64,000 nucleotides of DNA from DASPKM01 sp963817075 (GTDB taxonomy: Bacteria > Bacteroidota > Bacteroidia > Chitinophagales > Chitinophagaceae), in assembly GCA_963817075.1 (NCBI GenBank), contig CAWFMT010000002.1, forward strand, positions 62,001 through 126,000, given 5' to 3'. A program made the translations under genes and the position numbers. Below the pieces are notes generated by a model. The model saw nothing but the letters and a program-made list of their open reading frames with translations, was not told the origin of the DNA and ran no database searches. This document shows positions 18,071 through 27,852 of the stretch, in pieces. The first letter of the stretch is position 1; each line of letters starts with the position of its first letter.

Positions 18071-19390
18071 GTGAAATTATTGATGATATACTTACTTCTT
18101 TTGCTTTCAGTTTCTATGCAAGCTCAAAGCCATTTCAAATTCGATTTTGGAGAAGGCAGGGTTGCCAACGGATATCTTAAGGTTTTGCCTTCAACAACCT
18201 ATAGTCAGGAAAAAGGATATGGATTTGAATTTTCATCAGGTCTCACATCAGTAATCAGCAAGGAAAGCGATGCACTTAAAGGTGATTACATTACTTCTAA
18301 TCGGCCATTCTACTTTTCTGTAAAACTACCAGAGGGTAATTATCATGTTAAACTGATTCTTGGAGATTATTCAGGGTCATCGCTCACTACTATAAAAGCA
18401 GAATGCCGGAGGTTGATGGTTGAAAAGATCGAAACAAAAGATGGCAGGTTTGCCCAGGCTGAATTTACCCTGCACGTACGCGATAGTATTATTCGTCCAT
18501 CGGGAAAGTCGGTCTCATTGAAGCCGCGAGAACGAAATTATCTTCATTGGGATGATAAACTTACAATTGAATTCAACAATAGTCTTCCGAAGCTCTGTGC
18601 GATTGAGATCTACCCTATGAATGCGATACCTACTTTATTTCTCGCCGGAAATTCTACCGTAGTTGATCAGTCTGAAGAGCCCTGGGCCGCATGGGGACAA
18701 ATGATTCCATCTTTTTTTCAGGCTGGGAAAGTTGTTGTTGCTAATTATGCTGAATCAGGAGAAACTTTAAAGGCTTTCCGAAATGAAAAAAGATTAGAGA
18801 AGATATGGAGCCTGGCTAAACCTGGAGATTATTTATTCATTGAATTTGCACACAATGACCAGAAGCCTGGCGGGAGCCATCTTGACGCATTTACAACATA
18901 TAAGCAAACATTGAAACAATGGATTGCTGAGGCAAGAGAAAAGAAAATGATACCTGTGCTTGTAACCTCTATGCACAGGAGAAGTTTCGATTCAACAGGA
19001 CGAATCCAAAACACCCTGGCTGATTATCCTGAAGCAGTGCGGCAAACCGCCATTGAGGAGAAGGTTGCCTTGATCGATCTCAACGCTATGAGTAAAACAA
19101 TGTATGAAGCCTGGGGTCCTGAGAAGTCAATAAAAGCATTCGTTCACTTTGCAGCCAATACATATCCAAACCAGCCTAACGATGTAAAGGACAACACGCA
19201 CTTCAGTACATATGGCGCCTACCAACTTGCACAATGTGTTGTGAAAGGAATTAGAGAAAATATCCCGGCACTTGCCAAGTTTTTGAAGAAAGAAAATCCA
19301 TTATTCGATCCTGCAAAGCCTGATCCATTTGAGAAATGGGTTTTGCCTGCGAGCTCTTTTACTGGAATGGTAAAGCCCGATGGTAATTGA
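18071..19390 (+). CDS. CE12 rhamnogalacturonan acetylesterase with N-terminal beta-sandwich
   Basis: A 439-residue secreted SGNH esterase. It starts with GTG at 18071 (signal peptide KLLMIYLLLLLSVSMQAQ). Residues about 20-175 form a galactose-binding-like beta-sandwich; the esterase follows. Block I reads LFLAGNSTVV, with the nucleophile Ser near residue 195; most CE12 enzymes have G-D-S here, so Asn replaces Asp. The oxyanion residues lie in ESGET and FAHNDQKPGG, and the Asp/His pair in VKDNTHFSTYGAY (His near 377). CE12 removes acetyl groups from rhamnogalacturonan so that lyases and hydrolases can proceed. It is 42 bp after GH105 and 11 bp before PL22, in one operon. Confidence 0.88.
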   Translation: MKLLMIYLLLLLSVSMQAQSHFKFDFGEGRVANGYLKVLPSTTYSQEKGYGFEFSSGLTSVISKESDALKGDYITSNRPFYFSVKLPEGNYHVKLILGDYSGSSLTTIKAECRRLMVEKIETKDGRFAQAEFTLHVRDSIIRPSGKSVSLKPRERNYLHWDDKLTIEFNNSLPKLCAIEIYPMNAIPTLFLAGNSTVVDQSEEPWAAWGQMIPSFFQAGKVVVANYAESGETLKAFRNEKRLEKIWSLAKPGDYLFIEFAHNDQKPGGSHLDAFTTYKQTLKQWIAEAREKKMIPVLVTSMHRRSFDSTGRIQNTLADYPEAVRQTAIEEKVALIDLNAMSKTMYEAWGPEKSIKAFVHFAANTYPNQPNDVKDNTHFSTYGAYQLAQCVVKGIRENIPALAKFLKKENPLFDPAKPDPFEKWVLPASSFTGMVKPDGN

Positions 19391-19401
19391 AATAATTTGA
19401 C

Positions 19402-20766
19402 ATGAAAAATTTCTTGCGAACGATATCGCTTGTTTATGCGCTCATGCTGTTTCTGACGGCGGAAGCACAGATTGGAAAGCGCCTGCATTCTGAACGAAAG
19501 GTGGTTAAAGATCCTGTGACCGGGGTTGAACTAACATTTCTCACAAGCACCCCTGCTGGAGATTCTAAAATTTATCAAACACATACACAATGGACCGCTG
19601 ATGGGGAGTGGCTTGTCTTTCGCTCGAACCGAATAAGAAATGAGGCGCTGGCAGTTAATGAAAAAACTGGCGATATAGTCCAGGTGACCGAGGGAGGATA
19701 CACGGGAATGCTGTGCGTTGCACGGAAATCCATGAAACTTTATTTCATGCGGACTCTCAATACGGATTCTGCACAAACACGAAAATCACTCCAGGTAATG
19801 GTAGTGGATCTTCAAAAAGTATTTGATGATAGCAAGCAGGGAAAAATGCATCCTGCATCTTATTATCAAAAAATCTGTGGAACTATTCCCGCTGAATTGG
19901 AAGCTGCCGGTGGCGATATGGCCCTGGATGCAGATGAGAACGTGATATATTTCCGTGTTGGAAAAACTGAGGCAGCAAAACATCTGGCACCAGGTACAAA
20001 ACTCGAAAGCAGTTTTGGTCCGAGAAATATGGGCGCCGGTCCTGCAGGTTTAATGAGCATGGATCTGGCCAGCGGACGCCTATCATATATTATCTCTGTG
20101 CCTTTCCAGATTGGGCATGTTCAGTCTAATCCATGGGTAAGTGGCGATATAATTTTTTGCTGGGAGACTGGTGGGAAATCGCCGCAAAGAATGTGGTTTG
20201 TGCGAGCTGATGGAACTGATCTGCGTCCGCTATACCCAGAAGCACCTTTCGACTGGGTAACACATGAAGCCGTGATTACAAAAGATGAAGTAGCATATGC
20301 AATCATGGGACATCGTGCCATACCGGGCACAGATAGCACAAAGGTTCTACCAGGAACCGGAGTTAGTGGAGCTAACCCTGGACAGGATGCAGCCTGGGGA
20401 CCATCGGGTACTCGCGAAAAACCTACCGGCCTGGCCATCGTGAACCTGCGAACGAAAGAAACAATTATAGTTGGTCAAACCCCCAGCGGGAGTGGTTTGT
20501 GGCATGTGCATGGTTCAGGTGATGGAAGATGGGCAGTTGGAGATGATTTCTCAAGAAGTATTTATTTGATAGATCGTCGTACAAGGGAAATGATGTTACT
20601 TTCTGCAGGACATAAAACCACAGCAGCCGATCATCCGCACCCAAGCTTTAGTCCTGACGGTACAAAAATTGAAATTCAATCGGCCATGCTCTCTTCAGAT
20701 AACAGGTCAATGAATATTTGCATCATTCCAGTACCCGAAGAGTGGTTAAAACGAACTTATAAATAA
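19402..20766 (+). CDS. PL22 oligogalacturonate lyase-like beta-propeller, exported
   Basis: A 454-residue protein resembling oligogalacturonate lyase (Ogl, PL22), a seven-bladed propeller that splits short galacturonides with a Mn2+ site of His and Gln residues. Family motifs are visible: YQTHTQWTADGEWLVFRSNR near the N-terminus, TGMLCVARKSMKLYFMR, LWHVHGSGDGRWAVGDD, and DHPHPSFSPDGTKIEIQSAM near the C-terminus. The well-studied bacterial Ogl enzymes are cytosolic, but here residues 1-23 form a clear signal peptide (MKNFLRTISLVYALMLFLTAEAQ), so it should work in the periplasm. It sits 11 bp after CE12 and 17 bp before GH43. Confidence 0.82.
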   Translation: MKNFLRTISLVYALMLFLTAEAQIGKRLHSERKVVKDPVTGVELTFLTSTPAGDSKIYQTHTQWTADGEWLVFRSNRIRNEALAVNEKTGDIVQVTEGGYTGMLCVARKSMKLYFMRTLNTDSAQTRKSLQVMVVDLQKVFDDSKQGKMHPASYYQKICGTIPAELEAAGGDMALDADENVIYFRVGKTEAAKHLAPGTKLESSFGPRNMGAGPAGLMSMDLASGRLSYIISVPFQIGHVQSNPWVSGDIIFCWETGGKSPQRMWFVRADGTDLRPLYPEAPFDWVTHEAVITKDEVAYAIMGHRAIPGTDSTKVLPGTGVSGANPGQDAAWGPSGTREKPTGLAIVNLRTKETIIVGQTPSGSGLWHVHGSGDGRWAVGDDFSRSIYLIDRRTREMMLLSAGHKTTAADHPHPSFSPDGTKIEIQSAMLSSDNRSMNICIIPVPEEWLKRTYK

Positions 20767-20783
20767 TTATCAGGATCAATTTT

Positions 20784-21773
20784 ATGATCAGATCAATTTT
20801 TCTCTTTGCAGTTTTAGTTCATCTTTTCACAGCGGGGTTTTCGCAGGATACCATCAATCCCTTGAAAGGTGACATTCGTGTGCATGATCCGGTAATGATC
20901 AAAGAGGGTAATACATATTATGTCTTTGGCACAGGTAAAGGGATTCAGCTTAAAACGTCTAAGGATAAGATTCACTGGACTAAGGCTGGAAATATTTTTA
21001 GGACATTTCCTGCCTGGCACAAGAACGACATACCAAACCAGGATAGTGCACTCTGGGCGCCAGATATTCTGCACCGGAATGGAAAATATTATCTGTACTA
21101 TTCAGTCTCTGCCTGGATGAACTTTAATTCAAGCATTGGTCTTCTTACCAATACCACGCTTGATTCAACCAATCCAAATTATAAATGGGTTGATGAGGGA
21201 CAAATAATAAGTTATAAAAACGGCGGTGAAGGAGTGAATGTGATAGACCCAAATGCACTCACTGATAAGGATGGTAAATTCTGGCTTTTCTTTGGATCAT
21301 ACAAAGCAGGATTGCGATTGGTGGAATTAGATCCGAGCACTGGTAAATTATTAAACCCACAACAACCGGAACTGATCACCATCACAAATGCACTCGGTGA
21401 AGGTGTTTTTGTAATTAAGGGACATGGATATTATTACATTTTTGCATCTCGCGATAGATGCTGTGCAGGAATGGCAAGTACATATAAAATGGTAATTGGA
21501 AGATCAAAAGATATCAAAGGCCCGTATTTAAATAAAGAAGGACAATCCTGGGTTGATAATAATTATTCACTTTTTCTTGCTGGTGATTCTACCGAACCAG
21601 GTAGAGGGCATAATGGGTTTTTTACAGAAGGGGATTCCACCTTTATAGTATATCATGCTTATACCCGTGCGGTAAATGGAGCTTCTCTACTGAACATTAA
21701 AACTTTGTACATTGATAAAGATGGATGGCCAAGTCTCAAACCCACAGATAAATTATTCAGGAGAGAACAGTAA
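20784..21773 (+). CDS. GH43 arabinan endo-1,5-alpha-L-arabinosidase-like enzyme
   Basis: A 329-residue secreted five-bladed propeller (signal peptide to about residue 20, TAGFSQ). GH43 uses Asp base, Asp pKa modulator and Glu acid: here HDPVM (about residue 34), NVIDPNAL and ALGEGVFV. The stretch RDRCCAGMASTYKMVIGRS closely follows the C-C-x-G-x-x-S-T-Y block typical of endo-arabinanases, and RGHNGFF matches the family's late His. It would cut alpha-1,5-arabinan side chains of rhamnogalacturonan-I. Within the run of closely spaced enzyme genes. Confidence 0.87.
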   Translation: MIRSIFLFAVLVHLFTAGFSQDTINPLKGDIRVHDPVMIKEGNTYYVFGTGKGIQLKTSKDKIHWTKAGNIFRTFPAWHKNDIPNQDSALWAPDILHRNGKYYLYYSVSAWMNFNSSIGLLTNTTLDSTNPNYKWVDEGQIISYKNGGEGVNVIDPNALTDKDGKFWLFFGSYKAGLRLVELDPSTGKLLNPQQPELITITNALGEGVFVIKGHGYYYIFASRDRCCAGMASTYKMVIGRSKDIKGPYLNKEGQSWVDNNYSLFLAGDSTEPGRGHNGFFTEGDSTFIVYHAYTRAVNGASLLNIKTLYIDKDGWPSLKPTDKLFRREQ

Positions 21774-21785
21774 AGCTTATTCTAA

Positions 21786-22796
21786 ATGAACAAATGCGCC
21801 CCCAATATCTTATTTCTTATATGCTTCTTAACATCTATCAGTATAAATGCCCAGAAAAATCAACCTGCACCCAAACCTCTTTATTCTGATCCAGTTTATG
21901 ATGGTGCCGCGGATCCGGTGGTGATCTGGAATAAAAATGAAAAGAAATGGTGGATGTTTTATACCAATCGCCGTGCAACAGTGCCTGATACAACGGGTGT
22001 GAAATGGGTGCATGGTACAAGAATAGGGATCGCTGAATCCAATGATGGAAGGATATGGACTTATAAGGACACAACTAATATTCTATATCGTCCCGATGCA
22101 GAATATAGTTTCTGGGCTCCTGAGATCATTGAAGCTAATGGGACCTATCACATGTATCTCACCTATGTGCCTGGAATATTCGCCGACTGGAAACATCCAC
22201 GGAGTATCATTCATCTTACCGGCAGCGATTTGCTGAATTGGAAATACGAATCAAAATTGAAGTTGGTAAATGATAAAGTGATTGATGCCTGCGTATTTCA
22301 ACTACCAGACAAAACATGGCGCATGTGGTATAACAATGAAATGGATGGCAAGTCCATCTGGTATGCCGACAGCAAGGATCTCTATAATTGGACAGGTAAA
22401 GGAAAGGCAATCGCAGCAAGAGGCGAAGGACCCAAGGTTTTCAAATGGAAGGATAGTTACTGGATGATCGTAGATATATGGAGAGGAATGGAAATTTATA
22501 ATTCCGCAGACCTGATGAACTGGAAAAAGCAATCAACAAGGATACTGGAAACAGGTGGAATAGGGAAGTATGATGGCGCTATCGGCGGACATTGCGATGT
22601 ACTCGTGAATAATGAGAAAGCGTACGTCTTTTACTTTACTCACCCTGGCAGAACAACTGTTAATCCAGCACCTTCGAGTTCAATAGCAGGGAGAAGGAGT
22701 GTGATTCAATTAGTGGAACTTGAATATAAGAATGGTGAACTTATCTGTGACAGGAATAAGGATACGTTCATTAATTTAAAACCTGGTGGTCACTAG
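21786..22796 (+). CDS. GH43-like five-bladed propeller glycosidase
   Basis: A 336-residue exported protein (signal peptide to about residue 22, SINAQ). The propeller pattern of clan GH-F is clear: DGAADPVVIWN (candidate base Asp), GTRIGIAESNDGRIW, YSFWAPEIIEANGTYHMYL, KVIDACVFQL (candidate second Asp) and ARGEGPKVFKW (candidate acid Glu). The WW-FYTNR start and the long spacing differ from the arabinanase before it, so it belongs to another GH43-type subgroup whose specificity I cannot name; GH117-like or related propellers remain possible. Position in the operon (12 bp after the arabinanase) points to side-chain trimming. Confidence 0.75.
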   Translation: MNKCAPNILFLICFLTSISINAQKNQPAPKPLYSDPVYDGAADPVVIWNKNEKKWWMFYTNRRATVPDTTGVKWVHGTRIGIAESNDGRIWTYKDTTNILYRPDAEYSFWAPEIIEANGTYHMYLTYVPGIFADWKHPRSIIHLTGSDLLNWKYESKLKLVNDKVIDACVFQLPDKTWRMWYNNEMDGKSIWYADSKDLYNWTGKGKAIAARGEGPKVFKWKDSYWMIVDIWRGMEIYNSADLMNWKKQSTRILETGGIGKYDGAIGGHCDVLVNNEKAYVFYFTHPGRTTVNPAPSSSIAGRRSVIQLVELEYKNGELICDRNKDTFINLKPGGH

Positions 22797-22946
22797 GAGA
22801 AAATTCAAATGAGAATAATCTAAGAATGAATAATTTGGTTCGGACAATAAAATAATACTCGCAGTCTTAATCATATGAGGATTAAAAGTTGAGGAAGACT
22901 TGTGGTGGCTTATGCAACAAGATCACTTTTGATTAAAAGCAATTTC

Positions 22947-24989
22947 ATGAGAAAGTTATTTATCTCGCTCATAATACTCAGTTCGGCCGCATTGCATTCA
23001 CAGCAGAAAGATTATTCTATCCAGGCTGTAAATTTCAAGCAGGTACGACTAAATGATAATTTTTGGATGCCCCGGATCCGCACCAATCATACCGTTACAA
23101 TCCCCGCATCATTTGATCGTTGTGAAAGTACCGGCAGGGTGAAAAATTTTGAAATGGCTGCAGCGCGTAGCGGTAAATTTGGCACCACCTACCCATTTGA
23201 TGACACGGACATTTACAAAACCATTGAAGGTGCCTCATTCTCACTTTCGCTTTTCCCCGATAAGAAACTGGAGGCATATGTTGATACACTCATAAGAAAA
23301 ATTGCAGCAGCGCAGGAGCCAGATGGATACCTGTACACGGCCAGGACAATTGATTCCTCGAAAACCCATTCGTGGGCTGGGAAGGAGCGATGGGAAAAAG
23401 AGCGCGAGTTAAGTCATGAACTTTATAATTCCGGTCACCTTTATGAAGCAGCCACTGCTCATTTTGCTGCCACTGGGAAAAAATCTCTTCTTGACATTGC
23501 TTTGAAAAATGCTGACCTGGTTTGTAGTGTTTTTGGACCTGGCAAAAAGCATGTTGCACCTGGACATGAAATAGTGGAAATGGGTCTTGTGAAGCTGTAC
23601 CGTATCACAGGAAAAAAAGAATACCTGGAAACTGCCAGGGATTTTATATATGAGCGTGGACATTTTTCGGGCTACGATGTGAAGAATAAAGATCCCTATA
23701 AGAATGGGGCGTACTGGCAGGATCATAAGCCTGTTACAGAACAGGACGAAGCAATTGGACATGCGGTCCGGGCATGCTACCTCTATTCAGGAGTTGCGGA
23801 TGTTGCAGCCCTCACGGGAGATGAAAAATTATTGGAATCTGTAGACCGCATCTGGGAAAACATGGTTAGCAAAAAATTGTATGTACAGGGTGGTGTAGGA
23901 GCTGTTGGATCAGGAGAACGCTTCGGAGATAATTATGAATTACCCAACACCACTGCTTACAATGAAACCTGTGCAGCCATTGCAAATGTATATTGGAACC
24001 ATCGTATGTTTCTGCTTCATGGAGATTCAAAATACATTGATGTGCTGGAAAAAAGTTTATATAATGCTCTGCTTTCGGGAATTGGGTTGGACGGGAAGAG
24101 TTTTTTTTACAGTAATGCCATGCAGGTTAAAAGCAGTTTCGCGCATCGCGATATGGAGATTGGTCGGTCGGGTTGGTTTGAATGTTCCTGTTGTCCAACA
24201 AACCTCGTAAGGCTATTGCCTTCAGTCCCTGGTTATATGTACGCGCAAAAAAATGATGTTGTCTATGTCAATCTTTATGCAAGCAGCTCAACTGACCTTA
24301 TAATTAATCAGAGGAAGTTTACAATCATTCAGCAGAATAATTATCCATTCGATGGCAAACTTGATTTTACTATTTCAACTAAAGCTGCTCTTGACTTCAA
24401 ATTGCTCTTTCGAATTCCTGGATGGGCTCAAAATAGTGTACTGCCTTCAGACCTTTATAGTTTTGTAAATGATATTCATGATAAGGTTGTTATTAAAATA
24501 AATGGGGCTGAAGTTCCTGCGGAATTAGAAAAGGGATATGCTATGATCAGCCGCAAGTGGAAGAATGATGATAAGGTTGAGATAATTTTGCCAATGGAAA
24601 CAAGATTGATTCGTTCCAATGATAAACTGAAGGAAAATGAGGGAAAACTCGCAGTGGAGCGCGGACCACTGGTATATTGTGCGGAATGGGTAGACAATGG
24701 AGGGAAAACTTCCAATATTCTGCTTCCTTCAAATTCTAGCTTCCAATTTGTGCATCGGGCTGACCTTCTAAATGGTGTAACTATCCTTACAACAAAAGCT
24801 CCGGTAATCGATGTCAGTGCTGATGGTCAAACTATTTCTACACAATCTAAAATAATTACGTTCATCCCTTACTATGCATGGGCCAACAGGGCCAGGGGAG
24901 AAATGCAGATTTGGTTTCCTGAGAGAGTGGGAGACATTGATCTGATTCCGGTTGCAAATAAAATTGAAGACCATAAAACTAAGCAATGA
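22947..24989 (+). CDS. GH127 beta-L-arabinofuranosidase, secreted
   Basis: I start it at ATG 22947 (MRKLFISLIILSSAALHSQQ, a signal peptide); an upstream in-frame start at 22902 would put 15 residues before it. The 680-residue protein has the GH127 layout: FWMPRIRTNHTVTIP near the start, EPDGYLYTA, GHEIVEMGLVKLYRITG, NETCAAIANVYWN (Glu and Cys ligands near residues 339-341) and WFECSCCPTNLVRLLPS (paired Cys near 415-416). These give the zinc-bound cysteine nucleophile. GH127 removes beta-L-Araf from arabinans and glycoproteins. A 150-bp gap precedes it, holding a small inverted repeat (TTAATC at 22867, GATTAA at 22880), possibly an internal control region. It overlaps the GH2 start by 4 bp (ATGA). 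Confidence 0.9.
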   Translation: MRKLFISLIILSSAALHSQQKDYSIQAVNFKQVRLNDNFWMPRIRTNHTVTIPASFDRCESTGRVKNFEMAAARSGKFGTTYPFDDTDIYKTIEGASFSLSLFPDKKLEAYVDTLIRKIAAAQEPDGYLYTARTIDSSKTHSWAGKERWEKERELSHELYNSGHLYEAATAHFAATGKKSLLDIALKNADLVCSVFGPGKKHVAPGHEIVEMGLVKLYRITGKKEYLETARDFIYERGHFSGYDVKNKDPYKNGAYWQDHKPVTEQDEAIGHAVRACYLYSGVADVAALTGDEKLLESVDRIWENMVSKKLYVQGGVGAVGSGERFGDNYELPNTTAYNETCAAIANVYWNHRMFLLHGDSKYIDVLEKSLYNALLSGIGLDGKSFFYSNAMQVKSSFAHRDMEIGRSGWFECSCCPTNLVRLLPSVPGYMYAQKNDVVYVNLYASSSTDLIINQRKFTIIQQNNYPFDGKLDFTISTKAALDFKLLFRIPGWAQNSVLPSDLYSFVNDIHDKVVIKINGAEVPAELEKGYAMISRKWKNDDKVEIILPMETRLIRSNDKLKENEGKLAVERGPLVYCAEWVDNGGKTSNILLPSNSSFQFVHRADLLNGVTILTTKAPVIDVSADGQTISTQSKIITFIPYYAWANRARGEMQIWFPERVGDIDLIPVANKIEDHKTKQ

Positions 24990-27835
24990 GATTCTTGCTT
25001 CTATGCTGTTGCATTTATTCTTCATTTATTCCTATCGGTTTAAATGCACAACAAAAAGAAATTCAATATTTATCGGGAACCGATAACAGACAAACTGTAG
25101 CCTGGGATTTTTTCTGCACTGGCGGACGTAATAGCGGCTATTGGACAAGAATCCAGGTGCCTTCACACTGGGAACAGCAGGGGTTTGGTTCTTATAACTA
25201 TGGCCGTGACTACAGAACCAATGGAAGAAATGCCCGTTTCGCAGATGAGCAAGGGAAGTATAAACATAAGTTCATTGTACCTGCCGCCTGGAAAAATAAA
25301 AAAGTATTTATCGTTTTTGAAGGTTCGATGACGGATACTGATGTCAAGATCAATGGCAAGTCTGCGGGTCCAATTCACCAGGGTGCATTTTATCGATTTA
25401 AATACGACATCACAAACAAACTTCATCTTGGTGCACAAAATATATTGGAAGTAAACGTTGATAAAATGAGCGCTGATGCCAGCGTGAACAATGCGGAAAG
25501 ATTAGCTGACTATTGGGTCCTTGGTGGTATTTACCGGCCTGTTTACCTGGAGGCTGTCCCCAATACATACATAGATTATGTTGCGATAGATGCAAAAGCT
25601 GATGGAAGTTTTGCAATGCAGGTGTTTGCGAAAGGAGTTTTCGTAAGCAAAACAGTAACTGCAACTATTGTAGATAAACAAAACCGGCAGGTGGCAGCCT
25701 TGTCCGCAAAATTGAATCCGGGAGATAGTGTAGTAGAACTCCGGACAAAAGTCGCGAACATATTGCAGTGGACTTCAGAAACTCCTCACTTATATAAAGT
25801 TGTTGCCAGTATCCAGGAAGCAGGAAAAACAATTTACACCCACACTGAGAAATTTGGTTTTCGTACTATAGAGATTAGAAAAGGTGATGGAATATATCTC
25901 AATGGAGTGCAGATCAAATTCAAAGGTGCCAATAGGCATGTATGGTGGCCGGAAACAGGACGGACTGTAAATCCTGAAATAGATTTGATGGATGTGCAAC
26001 TGATGAAGGAAATGAATATGAATGCTGTGCGCTGTTCGCATTATCCTCCGGATGTTTCTTTTCTAAATCTCTGCGATTCTCTTGGTCTGTATGTACTGGA
26101 TGAACTTGCGGGATGGCAGAAATTTTATAGCGCAGCAGCAGGGGCACCTCTTGTAAGAGAAATGGTAACCCGCGACCTGAATCATCCTAGTATTCTCTTC
26201 TGGAATAATGGAAACGAGGGTGGCACTAATAAGGAACTTGATGATGATTTTTATAAGTGGGATTTTTCGCAGAGAGCAGTCCTGCATCCTCATCACCGTC
26301 CAGGTAATGCATTCAATGGAGTGGATTGTAACCATTACGAAGACTACTACAGCACAAAAAAAATACTTGAAGATTCTCTGATCTACATGCCTACTGAATT
26401 CTTGCATGCCCAGGATGATGGCGGTGCTGGAGCTGCTATGAGTGATTTTTGGGAACTCCACTGGAATGCGAAAAAAAGTGGTGGTGGATTTATTTGGGCT
26501 CTTGTTGATGAAGCAGTTGTTCGGACTGATTTCAATAATGTTCTTGATGCAAATGGATTGAACGCCAACGATGGAATCTTAGGACCTCATCGCGAAAAAG
26601 AAGGAAGTTTTTTTGCCTTGAAGGAAATCTTTTCTCCGGTTAAGATCAGAATGACAGAACTAACTGCAAATTTTAGTGGAAGAATAGAAGTCGAAAACCG
26701 GTTTCATTTTACTAACCTTTCGCAGTGCGAATTCCGTTGGGCCCTGGTGAATTATCGCAAACCTAACGAGTTGTTACCGGGCTATGAATTGCATAAGAAA
26801 GGTATTGCTGCTTCGCCATCAGTAAATCCGGGCGATAAAGGTTTTCTGGATCTTAATCTACCATCAGATTACAAAAATTATGATGCACTTATTCTTGCAG
26901 CATTCGATCCATTTAAGAAAGAAATTTATAAATGGACATGGAAGGTCAGGAATAATGATAGTCTGCTAAACAGTCTCATTACAACTAATGATAGCAGCGC
27001 AATCTTTGCTGAAACTGACACCAGCTACATCCTGCGCGGAGGCGAGGTTTCTATTTCTTTGGATAAAAGAACGAGTTTGCTTGCAAATGCAAGGAATGCA
27101 ATGGGAGATAATCTCTCCTTTTCAAAAGGTCCCATCCTGGTTCAGGGAAATGCTACACTTAGCTCAGGCAGGCACTATAAAGAAGGCAAAACTGAAGTCG
27201 TTGAGTTCACTTACAGCGGCAACTTGAAAACTGTTCGCTGGAAGATGATGGGAACAGGTTGGGTAGCTATGGAGTATGAGTATGAACTCAATGGGTCATA
27301 CCCATTTGCGGGTATAAGTTTTAATTACCCTGAAAATTTTATCCTTGGAACAAAATGGCTTGGAAAAGGTCCATACCGTCAATGGAAAAACCGCCTCCAG
27401 GGAACTCCTGTGAATGTTTGGCAGAATTTGTATAACAACACGCATACTAGTTACAACCCTATTGTGTATCCTGAGTTCAAAGGTTATTATGGTGATATTA
27501 CATGGATGGAGTTTAGTACAGTTGAAGGAAAATTTTATGTTGCGAGCAAGGACACTGGTTTATATGTTAGACTGTTCGATTTTTACGCACTAAGTGGTAT
27601 GAAGCCTCATCCTGACCTACCTGTTGGAAATATTTCTTTTCTCGATTGCATTCCTCCGATTGGAACTAAGCTTGCTTTGAACATTAGTCCAAATGCGGCT
27701 GCTTTAGGACCTCAATCAGAGTTAACCAAATTATCGGGGCCCATTAAACGAACTATTTATTTTTATTTCGGCTTGCCGAAGACAAGTAATTCAAAAGAAA
27801 AATACAGTCGGCCAGAGATTGACCAGGTATTTTAA
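24986..27835 (+). CDS. GH2 glycosidase (beta-galactosidase/related), secreted
   Basis: A 949-residue enzyme with a signal peptide (to about residue 22, GLNAQ). The domain order is typical of GH2: a sugar-binding jelly roll (about 50-200, VPSHWEQQGFGSYNYGR), an immunoglobulin-like domain, and the TIM barrel (about 300-560) starting KFKGANRHVWWPETGR. The acid/base Glu is in FWNNGNEGGTN, near residue 411; the nucleophile is most likely the Glu in MPTEFLHAQDDGG. The barrel ends GGFIWALVDEAVV. C-terminal beta domains resemble those of large beta-galactosidases. It probably trims beta-galactan side chains, but beta-glucuronidase or another GH2 activity cannot be excluded. It is translationally coupled to GH127 and 17 bp before the next GH43. 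Confidence 0.85.
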   Translation: MRFLLLCCCIYSSFIPIGLNAQQKEIQYLSGTDNRQTVAWDFFCTGGRNSGYWTRIQVPSHWEQQGFGSYNYGRDYRTNGRNARFADEQGKYKHKFIVPAAWKNKKVFIVFEGSMTDTDVKINGKSAGPIHQGAFYRFKYDITNKLHLGAQNILEVNVDKMSADASVNNAERLADYWVLGGIYRPVYLEAVPNTYIDYVAIDAKADGSFAMQVFAKGVFVSKTVTATIVDKQNRQVAALSAKLNPGDSVVELRTKVANILQWTSETPHLYKVVASIQEAGKTIYTHTEKFGFRTIEIRKGDGIYLNGVQIKFKGANRHVWWPETGRTVNPEIDLMDVQLMKEMNMNAVRCSHYPPDVSFLNLCDSLGLYVLDELAGWQKFYSAAAGAPLVREMVTRDLNHPSILFWNNGNEGGTNKELDDDFYKWDFSQRAVLHPHHRPGNAFNGVDCNHYEDYYSTKKILEDSLIYMPTEFLHAQDDGGAGAAMSDFWELHWNAKKSGGGFIWALVDEAVVRTDFNNVLDANGLNANDGILGPHREKEGSFFALKEIFSPVKIRMTELTANFSGRIEVENRFHFTNLSQCEFRWALVNYRKPNELLPGYELHKKGIAASPSVNPGDKGFLDLNLPSDYKNYDALILAAFDPFKKEIYKWTWKVRNNDSLLNSLITTNDSSAIFAETDTSYILRGGEVSISLDKRTSLLANARNAMGDNLSFSKGPILVQGNATLSSGRHYKEGKTEVVEFTYSGNLKTVRWKMMGTGWVAMEYEYELNGSYPFAGISFNYPENFILGTKWLGKGPYRQWKNRLQGTPVNVWQNLYNNTHTSYNPIVYPEFKGYYGDITWMEFSTVEGKFYVASKDTGLYVRLFDFYALSGMKPHPDLPVGNISFLDCIPPIGTKLALNISPNAAALGPQSELTKLSGPIKRTIYFYFGLPKTSNSKEKYSRPEIDQVF

Positions 27836-27852
27836 TTTATGAGAAGAGAATT

